64,000 bases of DNA from Acidianus hospitalis (GCA_046533895.1 JAWDOK010000001.1:1-64000), one strand, 5' to 3'; positions 1 to 9,427 are shown, counted from the first letter of the stretch. Numbers and translations: made by a program. The notes: generated by a model not told the origin, from the letters alone.

Positions 1-2
1 TC

Positions 3-2072
3 GGAATAACTAGACTTTATAAATTCCAAGAAAAAGCATTAGAAGAAATTGAAAGTAGAAAGAACGTATTGATAATTTCCGGAACAGGGACTGGAAAGAC
101 TGAAGCATTTCTTATTCCAATTTTAGACCTAGCACTAAAAGGAGAAAAAAGCGTTATAGTTTATCCAACTAAAGCCCTAGCTAGAGACCAATTAAGTAGA
201 ATACTAAGATTAATAAAGAACCTACCAATAAATGTTGGAATAATAGATGGGGATACGCCTAAAATTGAAAGAGACCGACTTTACGCTAGTCCACCAGATA
301 TATTAATAACCAATCCAGATATGATTCACGTAGGACTTCCTTTAAGCCCTAATTTTAGAAGAATAATTAGATCTGCAGAACATTTCGTATTTGATGAAAT
401 TCACGTATATGAAGGAGTTCTAGGATCTCACTTAAGAATGATAATCGATAGATTAAAGGAATTTACTAATGATATTCACATCATTGCATCAAGTGCCACA
501 ATTGGTGCTTCGCCATACATGTTCCAAGAACTCTTTGACGGGCCAGGAGAGATAATTGAAGGAACTAAAAGAAGAAGAGGCATGGCATTTCACATACTAG
601 TTAATTCTAAAGGAATGAGTAGGTGGACTTTAGCAGCGTACTTAGCAGCTCTTCTAATAAAAAATGGCTTAAGAACGTTGGTATTCACAGATTCACAGCA
701 AATGGCGGAAGTCACTGCAAAGATTGCCGATAGATTCGGAGTTAATATGCAAGTTCACAGAGCAGGAATATTGCCTTCAGAAAGAATAAAGATAGAGGAA
801 GATCTTAAAAACGGGAAAATAATGGGAGTTGTTGCTACTCCTACTTTAGAACTTGGAATAGATATAGGGGATTTAGACGTTGTTATTATGGCTGAAGATC
901 CACCAAGTTATTCAAAATACATTCAAAGAGCTGGCAGAGCAGGTAGGCGTAATAGGATAGGTTATATTATAACGATTTTAGGTGACGATCCAATAGACTC
1001 TTATTTTTTGAGAAAACCAGAGGAATTCTTCAATAGAAAGCTAACGCCATTACCATTTGACACAACAAACCTTGAAGTTATAAAAGTACATGCCGCAGCA
1101 TATCTCCTTGAAAAAGGAATGATAAAACTTGATAGTTTACCCCCTCTTTGGGTTAAAGCTTTGAAAGAATTGGATAAAGAAGGTAAGGTAAAAATAGTTA
1201 ATGATGTCGCCTATGCTACAAAACAAACTAAGATTTTCGTAATAAACTCATCTTTAAGAAGCACTGGTCCTATAATAAAAATATATAATGGAGAAAAGAA
1301 AATTGGAGAAAGAGAACTTCCAGTAGCTCTATATGATATTTATCCTAACGCTGTATATTTAGTTTCGAAGAAGAACTATATCGTTAAGGATGTGGATCTC
1401 AATACTCTAGTGGCTAGAGTGGAGAGAGTAGACAAAGATTTGCCTTACTATACAAAACCGTTATATGACGTAGATATGGTGAATTTTACAGAGATTGAAA
1501 GTAGGAAAGTTTATGGTTTGCCAGTAAAATATGGGGAAATAGAAGTTAGAATCTCAGTGCATGGTTATATTATACACGATTTTTACTCTAAAAAGGAGAA
1601 TAGAGGAAAAGAAATAGAGTATGATATTCCTCTTACGTATACTTATAAGACTAAAGGATTAATTATAAAACATCCTATATTAGATGACTTTTCGCTAATT
1701 GATGGCATGGAGGCTTATCATGCAACGGAACATGTACTAATTTCTGCAGGGAGAGTTGTTGCAGGTGCTTCACTTACAGACCTTTCTGGAATAAGTTATC
1801 CTAGCGGTCACGTTGTCATATATGACTCTGTAGTAGGGGGTAGTGGAGTTGCTAAGTTATTATATGATAGACTAGAAGACGCTTATGAGGTTGCGCTGGA
1901 CATTGTAGGAAAATGTGATTGTGAAGACGGCTGTCCAAAATGTGTTTACAGCCCTTATTGTGGTAATAATAATAAAATGCTATCTAGGAAAAAGTCTTTC
2001 AGATTAATTAGCGAAGTAATTAAAGGTAAAGCTACATCTTGCGATAACATGTGGGGTGACAGCGTTAGTTAA
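3..2072 (+). CDS. DUF1998-type DEAD/H helicase (5' partial)
   Basis: Superfamily 2 helicase of the MrfA/YprA type, probably an ATP-driven DNA repair helicase. The frame is open from base 3, and the residues before the P-loop (RLYKFQEKALEEI) look like the Q-motif region, so the true start lies upstream of the window; the TTG at 69 is not a start. Visible motifs are GTGTGKT (Walker A), DEIH (motif II), SSAT (motif III) and QRAGRAGR (motif VI). A cysteine cluster C-x-C-x3-C-x2-C-x5-C at bases 1914-1961 is the typical metal site of DUF1998. The 3' end overlaps the convergent glycosyltransferase by 8 bp. The exact substrate is not deducible. Confidence 0.88.
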   Translation, partial: GITRLYKFQEKALEEIESRKNVLIISGTGTGKTEAFLIPILDLALKGEKSVIVYPTKALARDQLSRILRLIKNLPINVGIIDGDTPKIERDRLYASPPDILITNPDMIHVGLPLSPNFRRIIRSAEHFVFDEIHVYEGVLGSHLRMIIDRLKEFTNDIHIIASSATIGASPYMFQELFDGPGEIIEGTKRRRGMAFHILVNSKGMSRWTLAAYLAALLIKNGLRTLVFTDSQQMAEVTAKIADRFGVNMQVHRAGILPSERIKIEEDLKNGKIMGVVATPTLELGIDIGDLDVVIMAEDPPSYSKYIQRAGRAGRRNRIGYIITILGDDPIDSYFLRKPEEFFNRKLTPLPFDTTNLEVIKVHAAAYLLEKGMIKLDSLPPLWVKALKELDKEGKVKIVNDVAYATKQTKIFVINSSLRSTGPIIKIYNGEKKIGERELPVALYDIYPNAVYLVSKKNYIVKDVDLNTLVARVERVDKDLPYYTKPLYDVDMVNFTEIESRKVYGLPVKYGEIEVRISVHGYIIHDFYSKKENRGKEIEYDIPLTYTYKTKGLIIKHPILDDFSLIDGMEAYHATEHVLISAGRVVAGASLTDLSGISYPSGHVVIYDSVVGGSGVAKLLYDRLEDAYEVALDIVGKCDCEDGCPKCVYSPYCGNNNKMLSRKKSFRLISEVIKGKATSCDNMWGDSVS

Positions 2073-3324
2073 CTACTTTTTTCAGCTCCTCTAATTCATT
2101 TAGTGCAACTTTCTCCCAGCTTGAATGTTCATATAAGAACTCCCATAATTTCTTATCATTTATTAAGTCTTCATATTCTTTGGTTGGCATATCATAAATT
2201 TTTCTTATTTCTTGTCTAAATTGAGCTAAATCACCCTCTTTAACTAATTTTACGGCGTTAAGCCCTTCGTATATGCTTCTTATCCCTGGTATTTTATATG
2301 CTATGACTGGAGTACCTAAAGCTAAGGATTCCAAAATTACTAAAGAAAAAGAGTCAAAATGAGAAGGATAAACTAAGACTTTTGCTTTACTTACGACGTC
2401 TATTAGCTTATCTTGAGAAACAAAACCTAAGTATTCCACATTTTTTGGTTTATTTTTCATAAAAAGTTTTTCTACTTTTTTGTCAGAAAATTTTCCCATT
2501 ACTATTAATTTTTTATTTTCATCAATTTTTCTCCATATTTTTAAAAGTTCTAACACACCTTTTGATGGACTTAACCTAGCATAAAACACCGAGTAATCTT
2601 CCTTTCCTTTATCTCTAAAGTCTAAAAGCTTCTTGTCGAATGCGTTGCCGGGCTTTAGCACTCCAGTGTAGATTTTTCTCATAAACGGATATATTTCTGC
2701 TAAAGGTTCTGAAACTGAAAAAGCAAACTTTACTTTTCCACTGTTTATTAACTCTACCCATTTTCTCCTCCTAGGATATGATCTTAAGAATGTTACATAA
2801 AATGCGTACATAATCCCGCTTAATCCCATTGAACTATATGCCCTGTAAAAATGAGAGAAATCTACAGTTAATGATCCAAGGAAATTCTGAATCAACGCAC
2901 CGACGTTCCTATTTTTTGCAATTTTTGTTAGAAAGTCTACCATTTGAGGAAATTCTTGTTGTGCATAATATATATCGGCATCAATTTTACCCATTATCTT
3001 AGAAATTTCAGAATTAATTTTATATTGAGTAGTATTACTATATAGATCAAATTTTAATTTAGACATATTTATAGGAACTCTTTTTATAACTTCACTATCT
3101 ATGACTTCGCTTACCTTCTCTGGAATTTCAAGGCCTAATGATTTAATTTCATTGTACATTTTCTTCCTAAATTCATCGTCTTCAGACGCTCTTCTCATGT
3201 CTCCTAAAAGAGGAACATATATTATTTCATCGACATATTTTTTCCAGTATTTAATAACTTCTCTATTCCTTTTTACTCCACCGCTACCAGCCTCCAGTAA
3301 ATATGAATGTAAAAGAATTCTCAT
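2065..3324 (-). CDS. GT4-family glycosyltransferase
   Basis: Group 1 (GT-B fold) glycosyltransferase of 419 residues, likely transferring a sugar from a nucleotide-sugar to a glycan or lipid at the cytoplasmic membrane. The C-terminal half carries the donor-site pattern SHFDSFSLVILESLALGTPV, where the usual EX7E signature starts with Asp instead of Glu. An earlier FYARLSPSKGVLELLKIW segment matches the strand that opens the second Rossmann domain. There is no transmembrane segment. A TATA-like run in the reverse complement of about 3340-3350 would give a nearly leaderless start at 3324. It stands alone, so the acceptor cannot be inferred. Confidence 0.85.
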   Translation of the reverse strand: MRILLHSYLLEAGSGGVKRNREVIKYWKKYVDEIIYVPLLGDMRRASEDDEFRKKMYNEIKSLGLEIPEKVSEVIDSEVIKRVPINMSKLKFDLYSNTTQYKINSEISKIMGKIDADIYYAQQEFPQMVDFLTKIAKNRNVGALIQNFLGSLTVDFSHFYRAYSSMGLSGIMYAFYVTFLRSYPRRRKWVELINSGKVKFAFSVSEPLAEIYPFMRKIYTGVLKPGNAFDKKLLDFRDKGKEDYSVFYARLSPSKGVLELLKIWRKIDENKKLIVMGKFSDKKVEKLFMKNKPKNVEYLGFVSQDKLIDVVSKAKVLVYPSHFDSFSLVILESLALGTPVIAYKIPGIRSIYEGLNAVKLVKEGDLAQFRQEIRKIYDMPTKEYEDLINDKKLWEFLYEHSSWEKVALNELEELKKVVN

Positions 3325-3453
3325 TAAATAGGAGGCTTAAAACTAAAAATAAAAATTACCTTCTTTGCTTATTCATTGCAAGTTTAAAACAGCTGTAGTA
3401 TTACGTATTGCATAAAAGATAAATTATTAGCAGTGCTTTAGAATTACTTTTTT

Positions 3454-5313
3454 ATGGAATCATTAGAAAGCTTATTTTACTCATCAATTACATCAAAAAA
3501 TATTGATAAATATATTAAAATTACTAGAGAAGAAGATATCAGAAATTTACCTAATAATGTTGAAGCTAAATATGAACTACTTCGAAGTAACGTTACATCA
3601 AATATAGTAGCAGATTTGTCAGAACTTAAGGGAGTAGAGGACCTAGGAGATTCGATTAAAGTTCTCGCAGGAACTAAATGGAGAGATATAATTGGTTATT
3701 CTCCAGAGCTTTGGAGCATAATGGACTTCTCCGTAGGTGGAACAATTAGCCTTGGAGATGAGGGCTTTGGATATAACGAATTCGGCGAGTTAGCTAATAG
3801 AGTCACTGTTGAGGCATATTTAAATGGAGAAAAATATACGGGGAAATATAGAGGAGGAATTATTTATGCTATATATATAAAAAAGGAAAATAAGCCATTA
3901 ATTTTTAAACAATATTCTGGATCAGAAGATATAGTGCTATCGAAAGTTAAATCCTTACTCTCTGAAAATGTATTACCCTTCAGAGATATTTCACTAATTA
4001 AAGATAATGAAGGAACTAGACTAATAGTTTCATATACGCAAGTTAGAGAAATTTTAGTAAAGAGGTATATAGACGGTTTTTCTGAAACATTTCCACCATA
4101 TCCTCAACTATCCAGTATAGGTAAGTTCATTTACATAGGTAAAACTAATTTACGAAATATTTCTTTTGACTTGCTAAAGAATGTTAAGTACGCGTATTTT
4201 ACTTTTAGAGGAAACTCGGCCTATTATGTTGTATCGTCCGATATAAAATTAGATATTACTTCTATCAGTCAAGAATATTCTCTTGAGAAATTTAATGGAT
4301 GCATTTTATGTGGTAAATGCGTAGATATATGCCCCCATAGTTATCAGAGGGGTTCACCAATTTTTTCGCCTTTAGGTTTCTTTGCACTATCAGCAATAGG
4401 AAAAGAAGCCCAGGTAAGTAATTGCCATTTATGCGGCATTTGCGAAGAAGTATGCCCAGTTGATCTAAATATTGTTGATTTACTAAGACAAAAATCCACT
4501 TTAAACAGTAAAGTACCTAATGTTCAACTTACTTTTCCATCTAAAAAGAGTATAATCCTAACTGCTATTTCTGACAATTTGCTTGAGGATGTATTAAAAC
4601 TAATAAAATACTTCTCACTAAGAGGAGTAAAGCTAGGTGTAATAACACTTCCTGACCCCCTAGATAAGGTAGTTAAAGGCCAGATTAATCTTGAAAATGT
4701 TAGAAAACTTTTGGAAAACGTTGATGAAATTATTACATTAACTCCAGAAGAAGCCAGATATTTAATTGTATTAAAATCTGTAAAAATTCTAGACATAACT
4801 TTCGCATACTCTATGTTAGAAAATATTGTTAAACCATTAATGGAAGGTAAAAAAGTGCATTTTCCTTGTTTTTATTCTGAAAACAAATTCTACGGTTGTT
4901 CATATGAAATGTTGAATTTAGCTAACAATGAAGGTTATGGAGAAAATAAGGTTAATGCAGAAATTACATTATGTCCACTAGCTGCTAAAAGACTTGGAAT
5001 TAAAAGTTATATTGACTTATTAAATATAAACTTGAATATATCGGACGTTTATAAACTTCACTCGGAAATTTCTGAAACACTTTCAACTCTAGATAGAGTA
5101 TTTGAAGATGCAGAATGGTACAAAGAAATAGAGCCAAAACTTTACGAAAAAATATTTTCTGAAGCTATAGATAAAGTATTGCTGAATAAAAATTATTTTG
5201 AAATACTTTACTATTATCTAAATATGGATAAGCTAGAGTTTAAAAATGAAAGCATAAAGAGCTTAGTTAAAAATGAAATAGAGAAACTACTTAGATCTAG
5301 CGATAAAGACTAA
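3454..5313 (+). CDS. FAD-linked oxidase fused to two-cluster 4Fe-4S protein (GlcD/GlcF-like)
   Basis: Single-chain oxidoreductase of 619 residues. Residues about 40-250 resemble a shortened PCMH-type FAD domain (VADLSELKGVED..., then TISLGDEGFGYNEFGELANRV, the flavin loop). Two CxxCxxCxxxCP motifs start at Cys283 and Cys324, giving two 4Fe-4S clusters. The C-terminal 250 residues are GlcF/LutA-like but do not show canonical CCG cysteine motifs. Such proteins oxidise 2-hydroxy acids (glycolate, lactate) and pass electrons to quinone; the substrate here is unknown. TATA-like sequence at 3420-3430 predicts a start near 3454. The 3' end overlaps MoaB by 27 bp. Confidence 0.8.
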   Translation: MESLESLFYSSITSKNIDKYIKITREEDIRNLPNNVEAKYELLRSNVTSNIVADLSELKGVEDLGDSIKVLAGTKWRDIIGYSPELWSIMDFSVGGTISLGDEGFGYNEFGELANRVTVEAYLNGEKYTGKYRGGIIYAIYIKKENKPLIFKQYSGSEDIVLSKVKSLLSENVLPFRDISLIKDNEGTRLIVSYTQVREILVKRYIDGFSETFPPYPQLSSIGKFIYIGKTNLRNISFDLLKNVKYAYFTFRGNSAYYVVSSDIKLDITSISQEYSLEKFNGCILCGKCVDICPHSYQRGSPIFSPLGFFALSAIGKEAQVSNCHLCGICEEVCPVDLNIVDLLRQKSTLNSKVPNVQLTFPSKKSIILTAISDNLLEDVLKLIKYFSLRGVKLGVITLPDPLDKVVKGQINLENVRKLLENVDEIITLTPEEARYLIVLKSVKILDITFAYSMLENIVKPLMEGKKVHFPCFYSENKFYGCSYEMLNLANNEGYGENKVNAEITLCPLAAKRLGIKSYIDLLNINLNISDVYKLHSEISETLSTLDRVFEDAEWYKEIEPKLYEKIFSEAIDKVLLNKNYFEILYYYLNMDKLEFKNESIKSLVKNEIEKLLRSSDKD

Positions 5314-5823
5314 GTGTGGGGCCTCAGGCAAGATTAATTTCTCCATAGCTAATTTTACAGCATCTGGGGAGCCAGGTAGTGCATAAATAACCTTATCTTT
5401 AATTATTCCTGCAGTGGCTTTACTTAGATAGGCTGCAGATCTAACTTGTGGATCTTCATAACTTAAGAATCTAAACACTTCGCCAAAACCTTCAACTTCT
5501 CTATCAAATATTCCTCTTAAAGTTTCTACAGTGACGTCAGTTTTGGAATAACCTGTACCACCAGTAGATACTATAACATCAACCTCATGATTGTCTAATG
5601 CCTCTGCGAACGCCTTTAAAATTTTTACTTTATCGTCAGGTACTAATGAATATCCTACTAACCTGTGGCCGGAAGTGATTATTTCCTGTTTAATTATATC
5701 TCCAGATTCATCTACTATCGGCTCTTTTTTCTGCATTTTCTCATATCTTGAAGTACTTATGGTTATTACGAAAAAGTTTAGAACTTTTGGAGCCATTTCT
5801 CTATGTTGTTTGTGTGCAGACAT
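5287..5823 (-). CDS. moaB: molybdopterin adenylyltransferase-type MoaB/Mog protein
   Basis: MoaB/Mog-fold protein of 178 residues that acts in molybdenum/tungsten cofactor synthesis, adenylylating molybdopterin before metal insertion in the archaeal pathway. The family core is clear: a first strand VITISTSR, the conserved VSTGGTGYSKTDVT loop that binds the pterin/nucleotide, and the later ALPGSPDAV motif. Length matches the family. It is followed 20 bp downstream on the same strand by the nucleotidyltransferase-like gene's end, so the two may share a transcript (the nucleotidyltransferase gene is upstream). Confidence 0.92.
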   Translation of the reverse strand: MSAHKQHREMAPKVLNFFVITISTSRYEKMQKKEPIVDESGDIIKQEIITSGHRLVGYSLVPDDKVKILKAFAEALDNHEVDVIVSTGGTGYSKTDVTVETLRGIFDREVEGFGEVFRFLSYEDPQVRSAAYLSKATAGIIKDKVIYALPGSPDAVKLAMEKLILPEAPHLVFIARSK

Positions 5824-5843
5824 ACATAATTATATACCCACTC

Positions 5844-6626
5844 CTACATAATTTTTACTACTTGAGCAATGTCTAGATCTAAGTCTTCAAAATTCTCTCT
5901 AGAGAGTAGAGTCCCCTTAATATAAAGCCTTAGTCCTTCTTCCAATTCAGTATATCTAGTCCTAAAACTAGTGAGAATATAACCTTCTTCTGTGAGATAT
6001 TTAACGGGCAAGGAAAATGGCTTTAATGCTTTATCAATTTTTACTATTCCTTCAAACTTACTTTTCCTAATTACTTTTCCAAAATCTTCACATTCAACTA
6101 TTTTAAAAGTATAGGGAATTCCTTTATACTTTCCCTCTAGAACTCTCTTAACTTTCAAACGCAAAAAATCCTGTTTTGAAAGTCCTTCAATTTCATTATC
6201 TTTCACTTCTACTAAAGGTGACGTTATTCCCCTTTTTCTCATATCCATTAGTATATAGTAATTTTTACTATTAAAAGAAATTAAATCTAGATCATTTCCT
6301 TTTCCTTCATATAGATAACTTCCCGTTATTCCAACATCAAGGAAATTATTTATAAAGTCATTAAATTGAAATATAGAAACTTTAAAAGGATCTAATACTT
6401 CAACCTCAGATAAGGACAATAACGGAACTTCAAAACCTATTTCGTCAACGTATTTTAACAATTGAGGAAACTTTTCCTTAACTAACTGGATTGATTCACT
6501 CATTTTCTTTATTTTTTTCTCACCTAATTTACGCGGTACTGCAACTACATAACCTTCTGGGTGATAGCATCCTTTCACTGCCCATATTACGCCCTTATAT
6601 TTGACAAAATATCCTTCTGTTATCAT
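5844..6626 (-). CDS. nucleotidyltransferase-fold protein
   Basis: Protein of 260 residues with a polymerase-beta-like nucleotidyltransferase signature in the middle: GITGSYLYEG followed by NDLDLISF, i.e. the GS motif and a D-x-D metal pair. The N-terminal part has no recognisable domain and the last 90 residues are also unassigned. Members in Sulfolobales are annotated only as nucleotidyltransferase-domain proteins, so the substrate is unknown. The start faces the divergent FAD gene across a short region whose AT-rich core can serve as TATA box for both directions. Confidence 0.65.
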   Translation of the reverse strand: MITEGYFVKYKGVIWAVKGCYHPEGYVVAVPRKLGEKKIKKMSESIQLVKEKFPQLLKYVDEIGFEVPLLSLSEVEVLDPFKVSIFQFNDFINNFLDVGITGSYLYEGKGNDLDLISFNSKNYYILMDMRKRGITSPLVEVKDNEIEGLSKQDFLRLKVKRVLEGKYKGIPYTFKIVECEDFGKVIRKSKFEGIVKIDKALKPFSLPVKYLTEEGYILTSFRTRYTELEEGLRLYIKGTLLSRENFEDLDLDIAQVVKIM

Positions 6627-6634
6627 TTAGATGA

Positions 6635-6645
6635 TTTTAAATATT
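6635..6645 (+). promoter_or_regulatory. TATA box that sets the start of the FAD oxidoreductase
   Basis: The run TTTTAAATATT is centred near 6640. The usual 26 bp spacing puts transcription start at about 6666, which is inside the longest open frame and exactly at the TTG of 6667. This argues for a leaderless TTG start rather than the ATG at 6631. Confidence 0.6.
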
Positions 6646-6666
6646 AATAACTTAGCGTTTTCTTTG

Positions 6667-7647
6667 TTGAAAGTAACAATAATAGGCTCTGGAATAGCAG
6701 GAAGTTCACTTTATTATATGTTCAAAAAGGCAGGCCATAACGTAAAGGTTATAGATCCAAGAGTTAGAAGAATCTTTCCTAGTTTGATTCACTCTTTACT
6801 TCTAGTGGATAAAGACGTTTATCTATCAAAGTTAGCTTTAGATTTTTACAATGAATTTAATATTGAAACAAAGGAATTTCCCTCTTTTACTATAGGAAAA
6901 ATTGATGAAAAATTAATTAAGCTATGGGAAGAGTATGGAGTGAAGATTGAAGAGAAAATTATCTTTAACTCAAAAGGAATTTACGCCGTAGGAGGAGATA
7001 GACTAGTTTATATTAAGAGAATGATAGACGGGGTGCCAATAATTAAAGAGAAAGCTTCAGTTATTAAAAAAGGAAATAGCGCAATAGCGAAAGTTAATGA
7101 CAAATATCTTGAATCGGATATTATAATCCTTGCAGCGGGCCCTTGGAATAGCCAAATTTTTAGTGTCCCTACGAAGAGTTATTATTGCTGGGCATCCCTC
7201 ACTTTAACTCAAGATAGTAAATTAGATAGAATGTTTGTTTATGATTATGAATTAAATTTTTATTCAAGACCTTTTTTAGGCTTAGGAATTAGAACCGCAA
7301 TCATAGGCGATGGAGAGACTATAGAGGCTAAACCTTGCCAAAGGATAAAAGTTGACCCAGAAGAGGTTATGACTAGGGCTAGAAAAAGACTAGGAAAATT
7401 AAGGGTTATCTATACTTCTGGAGAGTTCTGCGAAGGAACTCCTGACATGAGACCTGCTTATGGAAGATTATTAGACAATTTATATTTCATAGGAGGATTT
7501 GACGGTTACGGTGCAGAAGTTGGACCAGGAGTCGCAAGATTACTTTTTAATTTTATAACTAAAGGAGAAGAAGACAAGGATTACATTGTAGATAGGTTCA
7601 ATGGAGTAAAGGACTTTAAGATAGGAAAAGAACCTCATGAATTGTAA
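6667..7647 (+). CDS. FAD-dependent oxidoreductase (DAO-like)
   Basis: Flavoprotein of 326 residues. The N-terminus is a dinucleotide-binding motif, VTIIGSGIAGSSLYYMF, followed by VIDP at the end of the second strand; the C-terminus carries a second FAD contact, YFIGGFDGYGAEVGPGVA. The fold is the D-amino-acid-oxidase/GlpO-like class, so it probably oxidises a small amine or hydroxy compound, but the substrate is not visible. I start it at TTG 6667 because 12 extra residues encoded from 6631 precede the Rossmann strand and the TATA box lies within them. The 3' end overlaps the next gene by 13 bp. Confidence 0.75.
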   Translation: MKVTIIGSGIAGSSLYYMFKKAGHNVKVIDPRVRRIFPSLIHSLLLVDKDVYLSKLALDFYNEFNIETKEFPSFTIGKIDEKLIKLWEEYGVKIEEKIIFNSKGIYAVGGDRLVYIKRMIDGVPIIKEKASVIKKGNSAIAKVNDKYLESDIIILAAGPWNSQIFSVPTKSYYCWASLTLTQDSKLDRMFVYDYELNFYSRPFLGLGIRTAIIGDGETIEAKPCQRIKVDPEEVMTRARKRLGKLRVIYTSGEFCEGTPDMRPAYGRLLDNLYFIGGFDGYGAEVGPGVARLLFNFITKGEEDKDYIVDRFNGVKDFKIGKEPHEL

Positions 7648-8069
7648 ATCGAGAGGTGCTTTAAGTAAAGTTCTTCTTCACTGTTTGCAGTAACTTGTAA
7701 ATGTAACATTTGTTTTTCTTCACAATTCTTACAATCGTATAACACCCAACCACCTATGAATTCATTCCCAGAATAATATTCTATAGCCCTCCAATATTTC
7801 ATTTCTATCATTTTCCTCAAAATTTTAAGGCTAAATATTGGAAATGCTACAAAATTAGGTAATTTTATATAGTAAGGCTTTAATTTCTTTAAGTACGCCG
7901 GATTAACTAATACTGAAGTTGGTAAAAAACAGTCATCAAGGCTACTGACTTTTATCATTTCTATATTACCCCCATCATCAACGTAAACAGCTACGCTCCT
8001 ATAATCTTCAAAGATATCTTTTAAATCATACCAAGATGGAGCAGGAGAACCAACTAAGAAACTTAACAT
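7635..8069 (-). CDS. conserved hypothetical protein
   Basis: Protein of 144 residues that I do not recognise. It has no signal peptide or membrane segment; two cysteines in YDCKNCEEKQ near residue 116 and one earlier could bind metal, but no full motif is present. It converges on the FAD oxidoreductase with a 13 bp overlap, and its start faces a C/D box sRNA. Codon use is like its neighbours, supporting a real gene. Confidence 0.6.
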   Translation of the reverse strand: MLSFLVGSPAPSWYDLKDIFEDYRSVAVYVDDGGNIEMIKVSSLDDCFLPTSVLVNPAYLKKLKPYYIKLPNFVAFPIFSLKILRKMIEMKYWRAIEYYSGNEFIGGWVLYDCKNCEEKQMLHLQVTANSEEELYLKHLSIYNS

Positions 8070-8107
8070 GAAAATGATTTTATTTTCAGAGTTGTTAAAG
8101 TTAGTTG

Positions 8108-8161
8108 AATATGATGACGTGACGGTTTGCTGAGTGAATGAAGAGCGTTTCCCCTGACTGA
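8108..8161 (+). ncRNA. C/D box sRNA (2'-O-methylation guide)
   Basis: All four boxes are present with textbook spacing. C box ATGATGA at 8111-8117, 12-nt guide CGTGACGGTTTG, D' box CTGA at 8130-8133, one spacer base, C' box TGAATGA at 8135-8141, 12-nt guide AGAGCGTTTCCC, D box CTGA at 8154-8157. By the D+5 rule the guides would methylate a C in CAAAC-CGUCACG and an A in GGGAA-ACGCUCU targets in rRNA or tRNA; I could not search for the targets. It lies between divergent genes, just upstream of the gene at 8174. Confidence 0.85.
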
Positions 8162-8173
8162 GAGGTAATTCAT

Positions 8174-8806
8174 ATGAAACGCGATAATTATACTAAAGAC
8201 TTACATAATATTAAATATAGAATAATATCTAATTACGGAAATTTACCACAGATAGACGAAATATATAAAAGACTGATAGATTTTCATAAGTTAGGATTTG
8301 TTAATATCACTCACTCGGCATTAGAGCTTATAGTAGCAGCTTATTTAATCAAAGAAGGATTCAAAGTATCAGTAGAGCATGAAAGTAATGGCAAGATAAT
8401 TGACGTTTATGCGATAAAGGGAATAGATGTGGGAATAGAGGTTGAAACGGGGTTCGTTCCTCCAAGTTTTGCTGGAAAGCAAGAGGACTTCCTAATGAGC
8501 AGAATGGCCTTAAAAATAGCTAGATATAGTAATCTAGCTTCACAATTTTACATTGCAGTACCTTCATACTATATTCCTCCAGTACCTGTAGAGCTATTAA
8601 AGGATAAAGAGAAAAGAAGCGAAGATGAAATAAGGAATCTCATGCGGTTAATTAGGAAATATCACAATAGCTTAGATGTTAATTTACTTTCATTGAAGTC
8701 CGCTAAAATTGATGGAATAATAATAATAAATACTACAGATCTTAAGTTAAAGATCTTTGATTATGAGGACTTCTTAAAGATTAAGAAGTACTACAGTGAT
8801 ATATAA
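8174..8806 (+). CDS. putative PD-(D/E)xK-like nuclease, crenarchaeal conserved protein
   Basis: Protein of 210 residues. The central segment GKIIDVYAIKG followed by VGIEVETGF gives a D...E-x-E arrangement that resembles a restriction-endonuclease-like core (Asp in strand 2, Glu-x-Lys/Glu in strand 3), preceded by a helix and the phrase AYLIKEGFKVSVEHE. The Lys of the classical motif is replaced, so catalytic activity is uncertain. No known partner domain is visible. It overlaps the convergent dolichol-kinase-like gene by 33 bp. An alternative is a non-catalytic member of the same fold. Confidence 0.55.
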   Translation: MKRDNYTKDLHNIKYRIISNYGNLPQIDEIYKRLIDFHKLGFVNITHSALELIVAAYLIKEGFKVSVEHESNGKIIDVYAIKGIDVGIEVETGFVPPSFAGKQEDFLMSRMALKIARYSNLASQFYIAVPSYYIPPVPVELLKDKEKRSEDEIRNLMRLIRKYHNSLDVNLLSLKSAKIDGIIIINTTDLKLKIFDYEDFLKIKKYYSDI

Positions 8807-9427
8807 GAAGATAAATGGGACAAAAGGAACTAAAATATTATCGTCAACCTTACCTATTCTTTCTACTATAGTAGCCAAGATTCCAGAAATTAAGCCTGGA
8901 ATAGATAGAAAATAATATCCTAAAAGGGAAGAAACTATAAACATCCCTAAAGATCCCCACCAGCCTTTCACCCGTCTTTTATATACATAATTTCTTATTA
9001 TGCCAGTAACTCCGTCGCCAAAAGACATGTAAAATAAGGGCAATAACGCTACGTAAATATCTCTTGATCCAGGATCCCAGAAATTTCTAATCAAGATCCA
9101 GCTTAATAACAAAATTGTCCCAAAAGAGAAAGTAAACCATACTTCTCCTCTATTTTCTTTATCTTGAAACCAATTAAGTGGTTGTCTTTCTCTATGGAAA
9201 ATCAAATATGCAGTTAATAGATAAGACAGAATTATTGGAAGTAACGGTGATGAAAAAACAAAAGGAGAAACTACCGCAACCAAACCTCCACCTAGAATAT
9301 GTATGGTTTTTCTAGCAACGTAAATAGTAGTTTTTCTAGCAACATATTTTGAGATATACAATGTAACTATCATTACCCATATGGTAAGGACTATTGCCCA
9401 CGCTATATCTGTTAAAGTAACAAACAC
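8774..9427 (-). CDS. dolichol kinase / phosphatidate cytidylyltransferase-like membrane protein
   Basis: Integral membrane protein of 217 residues with about six hydrophobic segments. Motifs fit the CTP-dependent polyprenol kinase family: RKTIHILGGG near residue 39, FGDGVTGIIRN in the middle, KGWWGSLGMF, and ERIGKVDDNILVPF near the C-terminus. It probably phosphorylates dolichol or a related isoprenoid used as the carrier for N-glycans, or recycles an isoprenoid alcohol. The S-layer-rich cell surface of Sulfolobales needs such carriers. Assignment to dolichol rather than another lipid is an inference. Confidence 0.75.
   Translation of the reverse strand: MFVTLTDIAWAIVLTIWVMIVTLYISKYVARKTTIYVARKTIHILGGGLVAVVSPFVFSSPLLPIILSYLLTAYLIFHRERQPLNWFQDKENRGEVWFTFSFGTILLLSWILIRNFWDPGSRDIYVALLPLFYMSFGDGVTGIIRNYVYKRRVKGWWGSLGMFIVSSLLGYYFLSIPGLISGILATIVERIGKVDDNILVPFVPFIFLYITVVLLNL

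Noticed and set aside
5591..5851. 86-codon plus-strand frame over moaB
   Set aside because: Low-complexity Ser/Ile/Phe composition typical of antisense of a real gene.
6631..6666. ATG 6631 as start of the FAD oxidoreductase
   Set aside because: A TATA box lies inside this stretch, so the codons are probably not transcribed as part of the message.
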